A program made the translations under genes and the position numbers. Of a DNA stretch of 64,000 nucleotides, positions 7,682 to 20,406 are shown in pieces. A model generated the notes under the pieces. The model searched no databases and was not told the origin of the DNA. It was given only the letters and a program-made list of their open reading frames with translations. Source of the DNA: Pseudomonas sp. HS6 (lineage in GTDB: Bacteria; Pseudomonadota; Gammaproteobacteria; Pseudomonadales; Pseudomonadaceae); NCBI RefSeq assembly GCF_023375815.1, contig NZ_CP067412.1:496001-560000 (forward strand). The letters are read 5' to 3'. How positions within the stretch are numbered: the first letter of the stretch is position 1; each line of letters starts with the position of its first letter.

Positions 7682-8166
7682 AAACCCAGCAATGTGTCAG
7701 CTGCGGTGCACGTGAGGGAATGAGGCATTTCGAGGGTCGCGCCGAAACCTTGAGTGTCAAAGGCATGGAGCGCCGTGTAGATAATCTTTCTGGCTGGGAG
7801 TGCCAGAAGTGCGGTGAGGTCGAGTGGGACTTCGACACTGACAGCGCAGAACGTTTTGGGGAAGCAGGGGATGAACTGATATTCGCTGCCAGGCAAATGA
7901 TCGGTGACGAGATGAGGCGTATCCGTCGAAAATTACACCTTACGCAAAAAGAGACTGTGCAATTATTGTCGGGTGGCGGACATAACGCTTTCTCTCGCTA
8001 CGAGCGCGGTGAAATATTGCCTCCCAAAGCACTGATACTGCTGATGCGACTGTTGGATCGTTATCCGTACTTGCTGACCGATGCAAAGTCTCTCGGTGAA
8101 GGAGCAGACTTGAGAGGCTTCACGCACACCGTCCACAAAGAACACGAAACTCTCACCGTGTCCTGA
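7678..8166 (+). CDS. mqsA: antitoxin MqsA, zinc-binding and HTH
   Basis: 162 residues. The N-terminal zinc domain has C6-X2-C9 and C42-X2-C45. The C-terminal Xre-type HTH has RRKLHLTQKE and the family hallmark GGGHNAFSRYERG. MqsA neutralises MqsR and represses the operon through the C-terminal domain. It is about 30 residues longer than E. coli MqsA (131), with an extra C-terminal tail after the helix ending RYPYLL. The start overlaps the mqsR stop and follows GGAG. A terminator follows. Confidence 0.9.
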   Translation: MKTQQCVSCGAREGMRHFEGRAETLSVKGMERRVDNLSGWECQKCGEVEWDFDTDSAERFGEAGDELIFAARQMIGDEMRRIRRKLHLTQKETVQLLSGGGHNAFSRYERGEILPPKALILLMRLLDRYPYLLTDAKSLGEGADLRGFTHTVHKEHETLTVS

Positions 8167-8170
8167 TCCC

Positions 8171-8208
8171 CAAAAAACCAACCCGGCACAAGGCCGGGTT
8201 GGTTTTAC
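8171..8208. terminator. bidirectional terminator between mqsA and aapP
   Basis: AAAAAACCAACCCGGC-acaag-GCCGGGTTGGTTTT has a strong stem with A-run and T-run flanks, placed between convergent genes. Confidence 0.88.
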
Positions 8209-8218
8209 CCATCTGATA

Positions 8219-8983
8219 TCAATGCAGAATCTGACTCAGGAACAACTTCGTCCGCTCATTCTGCGGATTGTCGAAGAAGTCGTTCGGTGCCGCCTGCTCG
8301 ACGATTTCGCCTTTGTCCATGAAGATCACGCGGTTGGCCACGGTACGAGCGAAGCCCATTTCATGGGTTACGCAGAGCATGGTCATGCCGTCTTCGGCCA
8401 GGCCGATCATGGTGTCGAGAACCTCCTTCACCATCTCCGGGTCGAGCGCCGAGGTCGGTTCGTCGAACAGCATGATTTTCGGTTTCATGCACAGCGCGCG
8501 GGCAATCGCCACACGCTGTTGCTGACCGCCGGACAGTTGCCCCGGGAACTTGTGCGCCTGTTCCGGAATGCGTACGCGCTCCAGATAGTGCATCGCGATT
8601 TCTTCAGCCTTGCGCTTGGGCATCTTGCGCACCCACATCGGCGCCAGGGTGCAGTTCTGCAGAATGGTCAGGTGCGGGAACAGGTTGAAGTGCTGGAACA
8701 CCATGCCGACTTCACGGCGGATCGCTTCGATTTGCTTGAGGTCGTTGGTCAGTTCGACGCCATCGACCACGATGCGGCCCTGCTGGTGCTCTTCCAGACG
8801 GTTCAGGCAGCGGATGGTGGTGGACTTGCCAGAGCCCGACGGGCCGCACAGCACGATACGCTCGCCCTGCTTGACGTTGAGGTTGATGTCTTTCAGCACG
8901 TGGAACTGGCCATACCACTTGTTCACGCCCTGCATCTGAATGATGCCTTCAGGGCCCACTGGCTTTTTGATTGCTTCGCTCAT
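8219..8983 (-). CDS. aapP: general L-amino acid ABC transporter, ATP-binding protein
   Basis: 254 residues. ABC ATPase of the polar amino acid class: Walker [10 protein letters not shown] at 47-55, Q-loop in [11 protein letters not shown] near 94-104, signature LSGGQQQR at 150-157, Walker B IMLFDEP at 170-176 and switch His in VTHEMGFA. It energises import of amino acids by AapQM with AapJ. It is the last gene of aapJQMP, 11 bp after aapM. The ATG at 8983 is preceded by AGGAG; the upstream extension of the frame lies inside aapM. Confidence 0.93.
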   Translation of the reverse strand: MSEAIKKPVGPEGIIQMQGVNKWYGQFHVLKDINLNVKQGERIVLCGPSGSGKSTTIRCLNRLEEHQQGRIVVDGVELTNDLKQIEAIRREVGMVFQHFNLFPHLTILQNCTLAPMWVRKMPKRKAEEIAMHYLERVRIPEQAHKFPGQLSGGQQQRVAIARALCMKPKIMLFDEPTSALDPEMVKEVLDTMIGLAEDGMTMLCVTHEMGFARTVANRVIFMDKGEIVEQAAPNDFFDNPQNERTKLFLSQILH

Positions 8984-8994
8984 CGAAAAAACTC

Positions 8995-10092
8995 CTAACG
9001 CTTGTGGCCAGTGTCGAGCTTGCGTTCCAGATGCATGGAATAGCGCGACATACCAAAACAGAAAATCCAGAACACCAGGGCGGCGAACACGTAGCCTTCG
9101 GTGGCCATGCCCAGCCATTTCGGATCGGCAGCGGCTTGCTTGACGCTGTTGAGCAGGTCAAAGAGGCCGATGATGATCACAAGGCTGGTGTCCTTGAACA
9201 GCGCGATGAAGGTGTTGACGATGCCGGGAATCACCAGTTTCAGGGCTTGCGGCAGAATCACCAGGCCCATGGCGCGCCAGTAACCGAGGCCCATCGCGGC
9301 AGCGGCTTCGTACTGACCTTTGGGGATCGCTTGCAGACCGCCGCGCACCACTTCGGCGACGTAGGCCGACTGGAACAGGATCACGCCGATCAGTGCCCGC
9401 AGCAGCTTGTCGAAGTTCATGCCTTCAGGCAGGAACAGCGGCAGCATCACCGACGACATGAACAGCACGGTGATCAGCGGCACGCCGCGCCAGAACTCGA
9501 TGAACGTCACGCAGACCACACGAATGGCCGGCATGTTCGAGCGTCGTCCCAGCGCCAGCATGATCCCCAGCGGCAACGCACCGGCGATACCGACGGTGGC
9601 GATCACCAGGGTCAGCATCAGGCCGCCCCACTGGCTGGTCGCCACGGTGTCGAGGCCGAAGACGCCGCCATGCAGCAGGCACCAGGCAACGATCGGATAC
9701 ACCACCAGGAAGCTCAGACCGTACATCGCTTTGCGCGGAACGCGTTTGATGAACAGCGGAGCTACGCCGATGACCGCCAGCCACACGGTCAGGTCCACGC
9801 GCCAGCGCAGATCCGCCGGGTAGTAGCCGTACATGAACTGGCCGAAACGCTGCTCGATGAACACCCAGCAGGCGCCCGCCTTGGTGCAGTCGTCGCGGGT
9901 GGTGCCGACCCAGTTGGCATCGAAGATCGCCCAGCTGAGCAGTGGCGGAATCACCAGATAGATCAAGTAGAACGCAAACAGGGTCAGCAGGGTGTTGAGC
10001 CAGCTGGAGAACATGTTCGCGCGGATCCACGCCATCGGGCCGAAGACCTTGGCCGGCGGTGGCATGTCGGGTTTGAAAGTATGAGTACTCAT
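8995..10092 (-). CDS. aapM: general L-amino acid ABC transporter, permease AapM
   Basis: 365 residues. Inner-membrane permease of the HisMQ/GltJK type with the large N-terminal extension seen in AapM. Several membrane segments are followed by the conserved EAA loop [22 protein letters not shown], shorter parts of which are clear. It pairs with AapQ as a heterodimeric channel. The gene lies 10 bp after aapQ. The membrane pattern and gene order fit the broad-specificity amino acid transporter of Rhizobium and Pseudomonas. Confidence 0.92.
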   Translation of the reverse strand: MSTHTFKPDMPPPAKVFGPMAWIRANMFSSWLNTLLTLFAFYLIYLVIPPLLSWAIFDANWVGTTRDDCTKAGACWVFIEQRFGQFMYGYYPADLRWRVDLTVWLAVIGVAPLFIKRVPRKAMYGLSFLVVYPIVAWCLLHGGVFGLDTVATSQWGGLMLTLVIATVGIAGALPLGIMLALGRRSNMPAIRVVCVTFIEFWRGVPLITVLFMSSVMLPLFLPEGMNFDKLLRALIGVILFQSAYVAEVVRGGLQAIPKGQYEAAAAMGLGYWRAMGLVILPQALKLVIPGIVNTFIALFKDTSLVIIIGLFDLLNSVKQAAADPKWLGMATEGYVFAALVFWIFCFGMSRYSMHLERKLDTGHKR

Positions 10093-10102
10093 GCGCTATT
10101 CC

Positions 10103-11284
10103 TTACCGCTCGATCAGCGCAATGCGCTTGTTGTACCAGTTCATCAGCAGGGAAATGCTGATACTGATCGCCAGGTACACGCTCATGGTGATGGCAATGA
10201 CTTCGATCGCCTGGCCGGTCTGGTTCAACACGGTGCCGGCGAACAGCGAAACCATTTCCGGGTAACCGATACCGGCCGCCAGCGAGGAGTTCTTCGCCAG
10301 GTTCAGGTATTGGCTGGTCAGCGGCGGAATGATCACGCGCAACGCTTGCGGGATGATCACCTTGCGCAGGGTCGGACCGTTGCGCAGGCCGAGCGAACGG
10401 GCCGCTTCGGTCTGGCCATGGCTGACCGACTTGATCCCCGAACGCACGATCTCGGCGATAAACGCCGCGGTATAAACGGTCAGGGCCAGGGTCAGGGCCA
10501 GCAGTTCCGGGATCAGCACCCAGCCGCCGACGAAGTTGAAGCCTTGCAGCTTCGGCATTTCCCAATGCAGCGGCGCCCCGAAGATCAGCGCACACAGCGT
10601 CGGGATGACCAGCAGGATTCCCAGACCGACCCAGAACTTGTGGAACGGCTCGCCGGTTTCTTCAAAACGCTTGTTGGCCCAGCGGTTCATCAGCACGATG
10701 CCGACGATGGCCACCACGACACTGATCGCGAACGCCCAGAAGCCGTCGGCCATCTGCGCGGCCGGCATGTTCAGGCCACGGCTGCTGACGAAGAAAGTGT
10801 CGCCAAAGTTGTGGCTGTTACGCGGCCCCGGCATGGTCAGGAACACCGCGAAATACCAGAACAGGATTTGCAGCAGCGGCGGAATGTTGCGGAAAACTTC
10901 CACATACACGGTCGCCAGTTTGCTGATGATCCAGTTCGGCGACAGGCGCGCCACACCGATGATGAAACCCAGCAAAGTTGCCAGGATCACGCCGATGAAG
11001 GTCACCAGCAAGGTGTTGAGCAGACCGATCACGAACACGCGGGCATAGCTGTCCGCTTCGGTGTAGGAAATCAGGTGTTGAGCGATACCGAACCCGGCAC
11101 TGCGCTCCAGAAAGCTGAACCCGGACGTGATGCCCCGGTGCTGAAGGTTGGTCTGGGTGTTGTCGAACAGATACCAGCCCATGGCGACCACCGCCACAAC
11201 GGTGATGATCTGGAATAGCCACGCACGCACACGTGGATCGCTGAGGCTGAACCTCTGCTTTGGTGCGCCGATTGAATTTTGCAT
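10103..11284 (-). CDS. aapQ: general L-amino acid ABC transporter, permease AapQ
   Basis: 393 residues. Inner-membrane permease with an N-terminal membrane segment near residues 20-40, a periplasmic stretch, then the permease core with EVFRNIPPLLQILFWY and the EAA motif TEAARSLGLRNG near the C-terminal third. It is partner of AapM. The gene is separated from aapJ by 65 bp holding a strong hairpin, so expression relative to the binding protein is probably reduced. Confidence 0.92.
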   Translation of the reverse strand: MQNSIGAPKQRFSLSDPRVRAWLFQIITVVAVVAMGWYLFDNTQTNLQHRGITSGFSFLERSAGFGIAQHLISYTEADSYARVFVIGLLNTLLVTFIGVILATLLGFIIGVARLSPNWIISKLATVYVEVFRNIPPLLQILFWYFAVFLTMPGPRNSHNFGDTFFVSSRGLNMPAAQMADGFWAFAISVVVAIVGIVLMNRWANKRFEETGEPFHKFWVGLGILLVIPTLCALIFGAPLHWEMPKLQGFNFVGGWVLIPELLALTLALTVYTAAFIAEIVRSGIKSVSHGQTEAARSLGLRNGPTLRKVIIPQALRVIIPPLTSQYLNLAKNSSLAAGIGYPEMVSLFAGTVLNQTGQAIEVIAITMSVYLAISISISLLMNWYNKRIALIER

Positions 11285-11311
11285 GAAGTGCCCCGCAAGA
11301 AATGGAACAGA

Positions 11312-11343
11312 ACATCACCCGGCGGTTGGCCCGCCGGGTGATA
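11312..11343 (-). promoter_or_regulatory. intercistronic hairpin between aapJ and aapQ
   Basis: ATCACCCGGCGG and its complement form a 12-bp GC-rich stem with a short loop and no T-run after it. In binding-protein-dependent transporters such structures stabilise the upstream message or partly stop transcription, so that the binding protein is made in excess. Here it sits exactly between binding-protein and permease genes. Confidence 0.7.
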
Positions 11344-11349
11344 GAACCA

Positions 11350-12381
11350 TTAGCGCACTGGTGGTGCGTACTGAATGCCGCCGTTGTTCCACAGCGCGTT
11401 CAGGCCACGGTCGATTTCCAGCGGAGTGCTCTTGCCGAGGTTTTTCTCGAAGATTTCGCCGTAGTTACCCACCTGGTAAACGATTTTCACAACCCAGTCC
11501 TTCGGCAGTTTCAGATCCTTGCCGTACTCGCCGTCGCCACCCAGCAGACGGGCGACGTCCGGGTTCTTGGTGGACTTGGCTTCTTCGAGTACGTTTTTCG
11601 ACGTGACGCCGGCTTCTTCAGCGTTGAGCAGCGCGTAGCCGACCCAGCGCACGATGGCCAGCCACTCGTCGTCGCCGTTACGCACGACCGGGCCCAGAGG
11701 TTCCTTGGAAATGGTTTCCGGCAGAACCACGTAGTCCTTCGGCGAGGCCAGCTTGCTGCGCTGGGCGAACAGTTGGGACTTGTCGGAGGTCAGCACGTCG
11801 CAACGACCGGATTCCAGCGACTTGGCGCTTTCATCGGAGGTGTCGAAAGTGATCGGGGTGTACTTCAGGCCGTTGGCGCGGAAGTAGTCGGACACGTTCA
11901 GCTCGGTGGTGGTACCGGCTTGAATGCAGATGGTCGCGCCGTCGAGTTCCTTGGCACTTTTCACGCCCAGCTTGTTGTTGGCCAGGAAGCCCACGCCGTC
12001 GTAGTAAGTGATGAAGCCAGGGAATTTCAGGCCCATGCCCGCGTCACGGGAACTGGTCATGGTGGTGTTGCGCGACAGGATGTCGATCTCGCCGGACTGC
12101 AGAGCAGTGAAGCGCTCCTTGGCGTTCAACTGACTGAACTTGACCTTGGTCGCATCGCCGAACACAGCAGCGGCCACGGCACGGCAGACGTCGGCGTCGA
12201 TGCCGAGGATCTTGCCGGTCGAATCCGGTACGGAGAAACCTGGCAGACCGTCGCTGACGCCACACTGCACGAAACCTTTCTTCTGTACCGCATCCAGGGT
12301 TGCACCCGCCTGAGCGAACCCGCTGACGCCGAGGACTGCAGCAGCAGTCACGACCGCCAGAGTGGATTTCAACATCTTCAT
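11350..12381 (-). CDS. aapJ: general L-amino acid ABC transporter, periplasmic binding protein
   Basis: 343 residues. A cleavable signal peptide (MKMLKSTLAVV... up to SGFAQA near residue 26) is followed by a type II periplasmic binding fold. It starts LDAVQKKGFVQCGVSDGLPGFS, with DVLSRNTTMTSSRD in the ligand region; this is the AapJ-type long binding protein. It captures amino acids for AapQMP. First gene of the operon; GGAGG lies just before the ATG. Confidence 0.93.
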   Translation of the reverse strand: MKMLKSTLAVVTAAAVLGVSGFAQAGATLDAVQKKGFVQCGVSDGLPGFSVPDSTGKILGIDADVCRAVAAAVFGDATKVKFSQLNAKERFTALQSGEIDILSRNTTMTSSRDAGMGLKFPGFITYYDGVGFLANNKLGVKSAKELDGATICIQAGTTTELNVSDYFRANGLKYTPITFDTSDESAKSLESGRCDVLTSDKSQLFAQRSKLASPKDYVVLPETISKEPLGPVVRNGDDEWLAIVRWVGYALLNAEEAGVTSKNVLEEAKSTKNPDVARLLGGDGEYGKDLKLPKDWVVKIVYQVGNYGEIFEKNLGKSTPLEIDRGLNALWNNGGIQYAPPVR

Positions 12382-13505
<1,124 letters not shown>

Positions 13506-13615
13506 TCGTTCGGGGCTCGATTTTCCTGTGGTCGGGCCCCTTTGATCATCCCACTACGCCGCGCCCGTTTCTTGCATTACACTGGCCGGCGTACATTCCT
13601 TAACCAATTGATGAG

Positions 13616-15094
13616 ATGACCGTGCTCAAAGCACTCAAGAAGATGTTCGGTAAAAGCGAGGCTGAGCAGCTCGCGCCAGCTCCCAGTGCGCCGTCGCACG
13701 CCCCCGGCCATCGCAGCGATGCCAAACCGGCCGACCGCCAGGCTCCTGCAGCCGCACCGAAACACGAACCGGCACCCGCTCCTGTAGCAGCTCCTGATTC
13801 AGAATCCACCCGCAGCGAAGCGCCTAAACCGGCCCGACCACGCCGCGAACCGAAGCCCAAGGCGCCGGTCATTCCCTGGAAACTCGAAGACTTCGTCGTC
13901 GAGCCACAGGAAGGCAAGACCCGTTTCCACGATTTCAAACTCGCCCCGGAACTGATGCACGCCATCCAGGACCTGGGTTTCCCGTATTGCACGCCGATCC
14001 AGGCGCAGGTGCTGGGCTTCACCCTCGCCGGCAAAGACGCCATCGGTCGCGCCCAGACCGGTACCGGCAAGACCGCCGCGTTCCTGATCTCGATCATCAC
14101 CCAGCTGTTGCAGACCCCGCCGCCGAAAGAGCGTTACATGGGCGAGCCACGGGCACTGATCATCGCGCCGACCCGTGAGCTGGTGGTGCAGATCGCCAAG
14201 GACGCCGCCGACCTGACCAAGTACACCGGCCTCAACGTCATGACGTTCGTCGGCGGAATGGACTTCGACAAGCAGCTCAAGCACCTCGAAGCCCGCCACT
14301 GCGACATCCTCGTCGCCACCCCGGGCCGTCTGCTCGACTTCAACCAGCGCGGTGACGTGCACCTGGACATGGTCGAAGTGATGGTGCTGGACGAAGCCGA
14401 CCGCATGCTCGACATGGGCTTCATCCCGCAAGTGCGGCAGATCATTCGACAGACCCCACCGAAAAGCGAACGCCAGACCCTGCTGTTCTCCGCGACTTTC
14501 ACCGAAGACGTGATGAACCTCGCCAAGCAGTGGACCACCGACCCTGCCATCGTCGAAATCGAAGTCACCAACGTGGCCAACGAGAACGTCGAACAGCACA
14601 TCTACGCGGTGGCCGGTGCCGACAAATACAAACTGCTCTTCAACCTGGTCAACGACAACGGCTGGGAGCGGGTCATCGTGTTCGCTAACCGCAAGGATGA
14701 AGTGCGGCGCATCGAAGAACGCCTGGTACGTGACGGTATCAACGCCGCGCAACTGTCCGGCGACGTGCCGCAGCACAAGCGGATCAAGACGCTGGAAGGT
14801 TTCCGCGAAGGCAAGATCCGCGTGCTGGTCGCCACCGACGTGGCCGGTCGCGGCATCCACATCGACGGCATCAGCCACGTGATCAACTTCACCCTGCCGG
14901 AAGTCCCGGACGACTACGTGCACCGCATCGGCCGTACCGGTCGTGCTGGCGCCGATGGCGTGTCGATCAGCTTCGCCGGTGAGGACGACTCCTACCAGTT
15001 GCCGTCCATCGAAGAAAAACTGGGTCGCAAGATCAGCTGTGAAACGCCGCCGACGCATCTATTGCGGGCGGTTGAGCGCAAGCGCCCACAGTAA
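13616..15094 (+). CDS. rhlB: ATP-dependent RNA helicase RhlB
   Basis: 492 residues. DEAD-box helicase: a ~85-residue low-complexity N-terminal extension rich in Ala, Pro and Lys, a Q-motif region with [10 protein letters not shown], Walker A AQTGTGKT near 146-153, DEAD at 259-262, SAT in [10 protein letters not shown] and HRIGRTGR in the C-terminal RecA-like domain. RhlB unwinds RNA for the degradosome. The Pro/Ala-rich N-terminus is a Pseudomonas feature and replaces the C-terminal tail of E. coli RhlB. A terminator follows the stop. Confidence 0.92.
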   Translation: MTVLKALKKMFGKSEAEQLAPAPSAPSHAPGHRSDAKPADRQAPAAAPKHEPAPAPVAAPDSESTRSEAPKPARPRREPKPKAPVIPWKLEDFVVEPQEGKTRFHDFKLAPELMHAIQDLGFPYCTPIQAQVLGFTLAGKDAIGRAQTGTGKTAAFLISIITQLLQTPPPKERYMGEPRALIIAPTRELVVQIAKDAADLTKYTGLNVMTFVGGMDFDKQLKHLEARHCDILVATPGRLLDFNQRGDVHLDMVEVMVLDEADRMLDMGFIPQVRQIIRQTPPKSERQTLLFSATFTEDVMNLAKQWTTDPAIVEIEVTNVANENVEQHIYAVAGADKYKLLFNLVNDNGWERVIVFANRKDEVRRIEERLVRDGINAAQLSGDVPQHKRIKTLEGFREGKIRVLVATDVAGRGIHIDGISHVINFTLPEVPDDYVHRIGRTGRAGADGVSISFAGEDDSYQLPSIEEKLGRKISCETPPTHLLRAVERKRPQ

Positions 15095-15110
15095 GCGACG
15101 CCATAAAGAG

Positions 15111-15143
15111 AAGCGCAGCCGGCAACGGACTGCGCTTTTTTTT
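15111..15143 (+). terminator. rhlB terminator
   Basis: AAGCGCAG and CTGCGCTT form a stem around an 11-base loop and are followed by a run of T, 16 bp after the rhlB stop. Confidence 0.85.
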
Positions 15144-15154
15144 CGCCCGGATAT

Positions 15155-15185
15155 TGTTCAATAAAACTAAAAGTCCATAATGGAC
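15155..15185 (+). promoter_or_regulatory. dauBAR promoter with palindromic operator
   Basis: A -35-like TTGTTC (15155-15160) and a -10-like CATAAT (15176-15181) are 15-16 bp apart. The -10 sits inside the palindrome GTCCAT-A-ATGGAC (15173-15185), preceded by AAAA. The same AAAAGTCCA-N2-ATGGA core lies upstream of the basic-amino-acid binding protein at 19039-19054. DauR or ArgR-type control is the obvious inference. Confidence 0.55.
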
Positions 15186-15218
15186 AAATTAGTTTACACA
15201 CAACTTCCGGAATCCGAC

Positions 15219-17305
<2,087 letters not shown>

Positions 17306-17396
17306 CCGCCCCCGGATGACGCGCCCAACGGATTGCGGCACACTCGCAACGCCCCCGGACCACGGGGGCGTTGACGTTGCCTGGAGCTCCACAGTT

Positions 17397-18038
17397 ATGA
17401 CCGCCCCCGAACAATCTCCTGAGCTGAATGACGCCGCGCTGGATAACTTCCACGCCATCGCCGACGCCATCGCCACCCTGTTCTTTCCCCACGCCGAAGT
17501 GGTGTTGCATGACCTGCGCACGCAGAAGGTCGACTACATCGCCAACAACCTGTCGAAACGGGTGATCGGCGATGAATCGTCGCTGGAAGACATGCTCAGC
17601 GACGACGTCAGCGAACGGAACATCGGCCCGTACGAAAAGCTCAATTGGGACGGCCAGAAGATTCGCAGCCTGAGCACGGTGCTACGCGACAGCGAAGGGC
17701 ATCCGCTGGCGGTGTTGTGCATCAACCTGAATATTTCGCTGTTCGAGAACGCCAAAGCCGCGCTGGATCTGTTCCTCTCGCCGAGCAAACTGATTCCGCA
17801 ACCGGATTCACTGTTTCGCGATGACTGGCAAGAACGGATCAACACCTTCCTGCACGCCTGGCTACGCGAGCGGCAACTGAGCCTGAATCTGCTGACCCGC
17901 GATCACAAACGCGAACTGGTGCTGGCACTGCACGCCGAAGGGGCGTTCAAGGGCAAGAGCGCCTCGAACTATGTGGCCAATGTGCTGAACATGGGGCGGG
18001 CGACGGTGTACAAGCATTTGAAGGAATTGAAGGGCTGA
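17397..18038 (+). CDS. dauR: transcriptional regulator DauR (YheO-type PAS and HTH)
   Basis: 213 residues. The N-terminal PAS-like YheO domain has LFFPHAEVVLHDLRTQKVDYIANNLS shared in part with the family and LAVLCINLNIS near its end. The C-terminal HTH carries SASNYVANVLNMGRATVYKHL. DauR represses dauBAR in P. aeruginosa and responds to D-arginine. The start at 17397 follows GGAG; the frame is open into dauA but the family N-terminus begins here. It is separated from dauA by 91 bp and may have some expression of its own. Confidence 0.88.
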   Translation: MTAPEQSPELNDAALDNFHAIADAIATLFFPHAEVVLHDLRTQKVDYIANNLSKRVIGDESSLEDMLSDDVSERNIGPYEKLNWDGQKIRSLSTVLRDSEGHPLAVLCINLNISLFENAKAALDLFLSPSKLIPQPDSLFRDDWQERINTFLHAWLRERQLSLNLLTRDHKRELVLALHAEGAFKGKSASNYVANVLNMGRATVYKHLKELKG

Positions 18039-18063
18039 AGATTTGCGGTGAATGTTACGGCCT

Positions 18064-18175
18064 CATCGCTGGCAAGTCGAATCGTCGCACCGCAGCTCCC
18101 ACAGATTCAGCGGTGATCACATATTTTGTGTACGACGCGGGCACTGTGGGAGCTGGCTTGCCAGCGATGGCGGAC
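18064..18175. repeat. REP pair (REPIN), partly variant
   Basis: The right arm is TGTGGGAGCTGGCTTGCC-AGCGAT (about 18145-18168). The left arm begins ATCGCTGGCAAG, continues with the variant TCGAATCGTCGCACCGC and ends AGCTCCCACAG. The pair is inverted and fills the gap between convergent dauR and the binding-protein gene. Confidence 0.85.
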
Positions 18176-18177
18176 TA

Positions 18178-18954
18178 TCAGTCGCCGTAGATGTCCGACT
18201 TGAAGTACTTCTCGGAAATTTTCTGATACTCGCCACTGGCGCGAATGCCGTCGATGGCGGTGTTCAGCTGGCTGACCAGTTCGGCGTTGCCCTTGCGCAC
18301 CGCAATCCCGGCGCCCTCGCCCACGTATTTCGGATCCTTCAGTTCCGGCCCGACAAACGCGTAACCCTTGCCCCGAGGCATCGACAGGAAATCGTTCAGA
18401 GGGATGGTATCGGCAAAAATCGCATCGAGACGCCCGGCCGCCAGGTCCATGTAGATTTCTTCGTTGTTGCCATAGCGCTTGACGTTGATGCCCTTAGGCT
18501 CGAACACCTCGGTGGCGTAGCGATCAGTGGTGGTCGCACGCTGCACGCCGACAGTCTTGCCCTTGAGGCTGGCGTACTGGTCATCGACGGTCGCGCCTTC
18601 CTTCATTACCAGCCGCGACGAGGTGAAATAGTACTTGTGGGTGAAGTCCACGGACTTCTTGCGGTCTTCGTTGATGGTCATGGACGACAGCGCCATGTCG
18701 ATTTTCTTCACTTTCAGGGAAGGAATCAGACCGTCGAACTCGCCCTCGACCCACACGCACTTGACCTGCATCTGCGCGCACAGGGCATTGCCGATGTCGT
18801 AGTCGAAACCGACGATTTCACCTTGGTCGGTCTTTGAGGCGAAGGGCGGATAAGCCGCTTCGATACCGATGCGCAGGGTTTTCTCGGCGGCAAACACGCT
18901 ACTGCACGCCAACAGGCTCAGCGCCAGACCGGTGATGAGGGGGAATTTCTTCAT
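18178..18954 (-). CDS. basic amino acid ABC transporter substrate-binding protein (Lys/Arg/Orn type), orphan
   Basis: 258 residues. Signal peptide [22 protein letters not shown], then the type II binding fold with [27 protein letters not shown], typical of lysine/arginine/ornithine/histidine binding proteins, and [21 protein letters not shown] in the ligand region. No permease or ATPase gene is adjacent, so it must use a transporter encoded elsewhere. It sits next to dauBAR and shares the dau palindrome upstream, suggesting uptake of D- or L-arginine for that pathway. The start at 18954 gives the signal peptide; the frame is open further upstream. Confidence 0.88.
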   Translation of the reverse strand: MKKFPLITGLALSLLACSSVFAAEKTLRIGIEAAYPPFASKTDQGEIVGFDYDIGNALCAQMQVKCVWVEGEFDGLIPSLKVKKIDMALSSMTINEDRKKSVDFTHKYYFTSSRLVMKEGATVDDQYASLKGKTVGVQRATTTDRYATEVFEPKGINVKRYGNNEEIYMDLAAGRLDAIFADTIPLNDFLSMPRGKGYAFVGPELKDPKYVGEGAGIAVRKGNAELVSQLNTAIDGIRASGEYQKISEKYFKSDIYGD

Positions 18955-19038
18955 GTTCGTTCTCTCGCGGGTTGTTGTTGGTTTGGCAAGACAGAAGAAA
19001 GAGCTGAATCGGGGAAATACTTTATTTGTACTTGTAAA

Positions 19039-19054
19039 TCCATACTGGACTTTT
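19039..19054 (-). promoter_or_regulatory. palindrome shared with dauB, upstream of the binding-protein gene
   Basis: On the minus strand AAAAGTCCA-GT-ATGGA matches the dauB site AAAAGTCCA-TA-ATGGA at 13 of 13 non-spacer positions. It lies 85 bp before the ATG, in the promoter region. Confidence 0.55.
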
Positions 19055-19136
19055 ACGTACAAGCCGTCAATTGGACAAACGCCATCGGCGTCAGCCGATG
19101 GTCGGGAGTCGAGGGGAGATTGATTGAGGAGAGGAT

Positions 19137-19589
19137 TTACTGCTTCCAGCGATCCGCAGCGGCATGATCGCTGTCACGACCCTCGACCCAGCGCGGGCCG
19201 TCGCTGGTGTTCTCTTTCTTCCAGAATGGCGCGCGGGTTTTCAGGTAATCCATGACGAAGGCGCAGGCGTCGAATGCCGCCTGACGATGGGCGCTGGCGG
19301 CGCCGACGAACACGATCGGTTCGCCCGGCTCCAGCGCGCCGATGCGGTGCAGCACTTCCAGTTTCAACAACGGCCAACGCTGCTCGGCCTCGACGGCAAT
19401 CTTGCCCAGGGCCTTTTCGGTCATGCCCGGATAGTGTTCGAGGAACATCCCGGCGACATCGAGCCCATCGTTGAAGTCGCGCACGTAGCCGACAAAACTC
19501 ACCACCGCGCCGACGCCGACATTGGCCGCGTGCATCGCGTTGACTTCAGCACCGGGATCGAAAGCCGTGGACTGCACACGAATCGCCAT
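19137..19589 (-). CDS. moaE: molybdopterin synthase catalytic subunit MoaE
   Basis: 150 residues with MoaE landmarks: [47 protein letters not shown] and the active-site lysines in [12 protein letters not shown]. With MoaD it inserts two sulfurs into cyclic pyranopterin monophosphate to make molybdopterin. It follows moaD by three bases, and the Shine-Dalgarno sequence GGAGG is within the end of moaD. Last gene of moaCDE. Confidence 0.95.
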   Translation of the reverse strand: MAIRVQSTAFDPGAEVNAMHAANVGVGAVVSFVGYVRDFNDGLDVAGMFLEHYPGMTEKALGKIAVEAEQRWPLLKLEVLHRIGALEPGEPIVFVGAASAHRQAAFDACAFVMDYLKTRAPFWKKENTSDGPRWVEGRDSDHAAADRWKQ

Positions 19590-19592
19590 GTC

Positions 19593-19835
19593 TCAGCCTC
19601 CGGTCACGGTGGGGAAAAACGCCACTTCGTCGCCATCGACCACCGGTTCGTCGAGCTGGCAAAGGTCTTCGTTGCGCGCGCACATCAGATTCTGTTCGCT
19701 CAACACCTCGGCGCCGTCACGCCTGGCGAGCAATGCGCGCACGTCGTCGACCGTTGCGAAATCGCCCTCGACCTTCACCGAATCCACGCCCAGCGCCTCA
19801 CGGTAACGGGCAAAAAATTTCACGGTCAGGTTCAT
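19593..19835 (-). CDS. moaD: molybdopterin synthase sulfur carrier subunit MoaD
   Basis: 80 residues with a ubiquitin-like fold: [13 protein letters not shown] start, LARRD middle, [12 protein letters not shown] end. The C-terminal Gly-Gly is the site of thiocarboxylation. It donates sulfur to MoaE. The ATG overlaps the moaC stop by four bases (ATGA), so translation is coupled. The frame is open far upstream inside moaC, but the family N-terminus and the overlap fix the start. Confidence 0.93.
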   Translation of the reverse strand: MNLTVKFFARYREALGVDSVKVEGDFATVDDVRALLARRDGAEVLSEQNLMCARNEDLCQLDEPVVDGDEVAFFPTVTGG

Positions 19836-20305
19836 GGCTGCTCCGCCTGGAAATGCCCGCTCTTGCCGCCGACTTTCTCCAACAGACGCACGCTTTCGAT
19901 GGTCATGCCCCGATCCACGGCTTTGCACATGTCGTAGATCGTCAGTGCGGCGACGCTGGCGGCGGTCAGCGCTTCCATTTCGACACCGGTCTGCCCGGAC
20001 AGCTTGCAACGAGCCACGATGCGCACGGCATCGTCGCCTTCGGCGCTGAGCTCGACTTTGACGCCGGTGAGCATCAGCGGATGGCACAGCGGAATCAGGT
20101 CACTGGTTTTCTTTGCCGCCTGAATGCCGGCGATGCGCGCCACGGCGAACACGTCGCCCTTGGGATGGCCGCCGCTGACGATCATCTGCAGAGTATCGGG
20201 CAGCATGCGCACCAGCGCTTGGGCCGTCGCCTCGCGGAACGTCACGGCTTTTTCGGTGACGTCGACCATGTTGGCGCGACCTTGGGAATCGAGATGAGTC
20301 AGCAC
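19832..20305 (-). CDS. moaC: cyclic pyranopterin monophosphate synthase MoaC
   Basis: 157 residues with a GTG start. AGGAG lies nine bases upstream, and the family N-terminus ([15 protein letters not shown]) begins at once. Conserved blocks [37 protein letters not shown] and KSGGKSG-like GGKSGHF are present. MoaC converts the MoaA product to cPMP in molybdenum cofactor synthesis. First gene of moaCDE, downstream of a terminator that closes the PhoH gene, so the operon must have its own promoter. Confidence 0.93.
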   Translation of the reverse strand: MLTHLDSQGRANMVDVTEKAVTFREATAQALVRMLPDTLQMIVSGGHPKGDVFAVARIAGIQAAKKTSDLIPLCHPLMLTGVKVELSAEGDDAVRIVARCKLSGQTGVEMEALTAASVAALTIYDMCKAVDRGMTIESVRLLEKVGGKSGHFQAEQP

Positions 20306-20362
20306 GGGATTACTCCTGATCAGGAGCACCGATTGTAAACCTGCGGGTCAAAATTCCGCACA

Positions 20363-20394
20363 TAAAAAACCGGGCGACTTTGCAGTCGCCCGGT
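20363..20394 (-). terminator. terminator of the PhoH-family gene
   Basis: CCGGGCGACT-GCAA-AGTCGCCCGG followed by TTTTTT when read on the minus strand; it lies between the PhoH gene and moaC. Confidence 0.88.
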
Positions 20395-20406
20395 TCGTTT
20401 GGCGGG

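Noticed and set aside
15180-15218. ATG at 15180 as dauB start
   Set aside because: It lies within the palindrome and -10 region, with no ribosome site; ATG 15219 has GGAA upstream.
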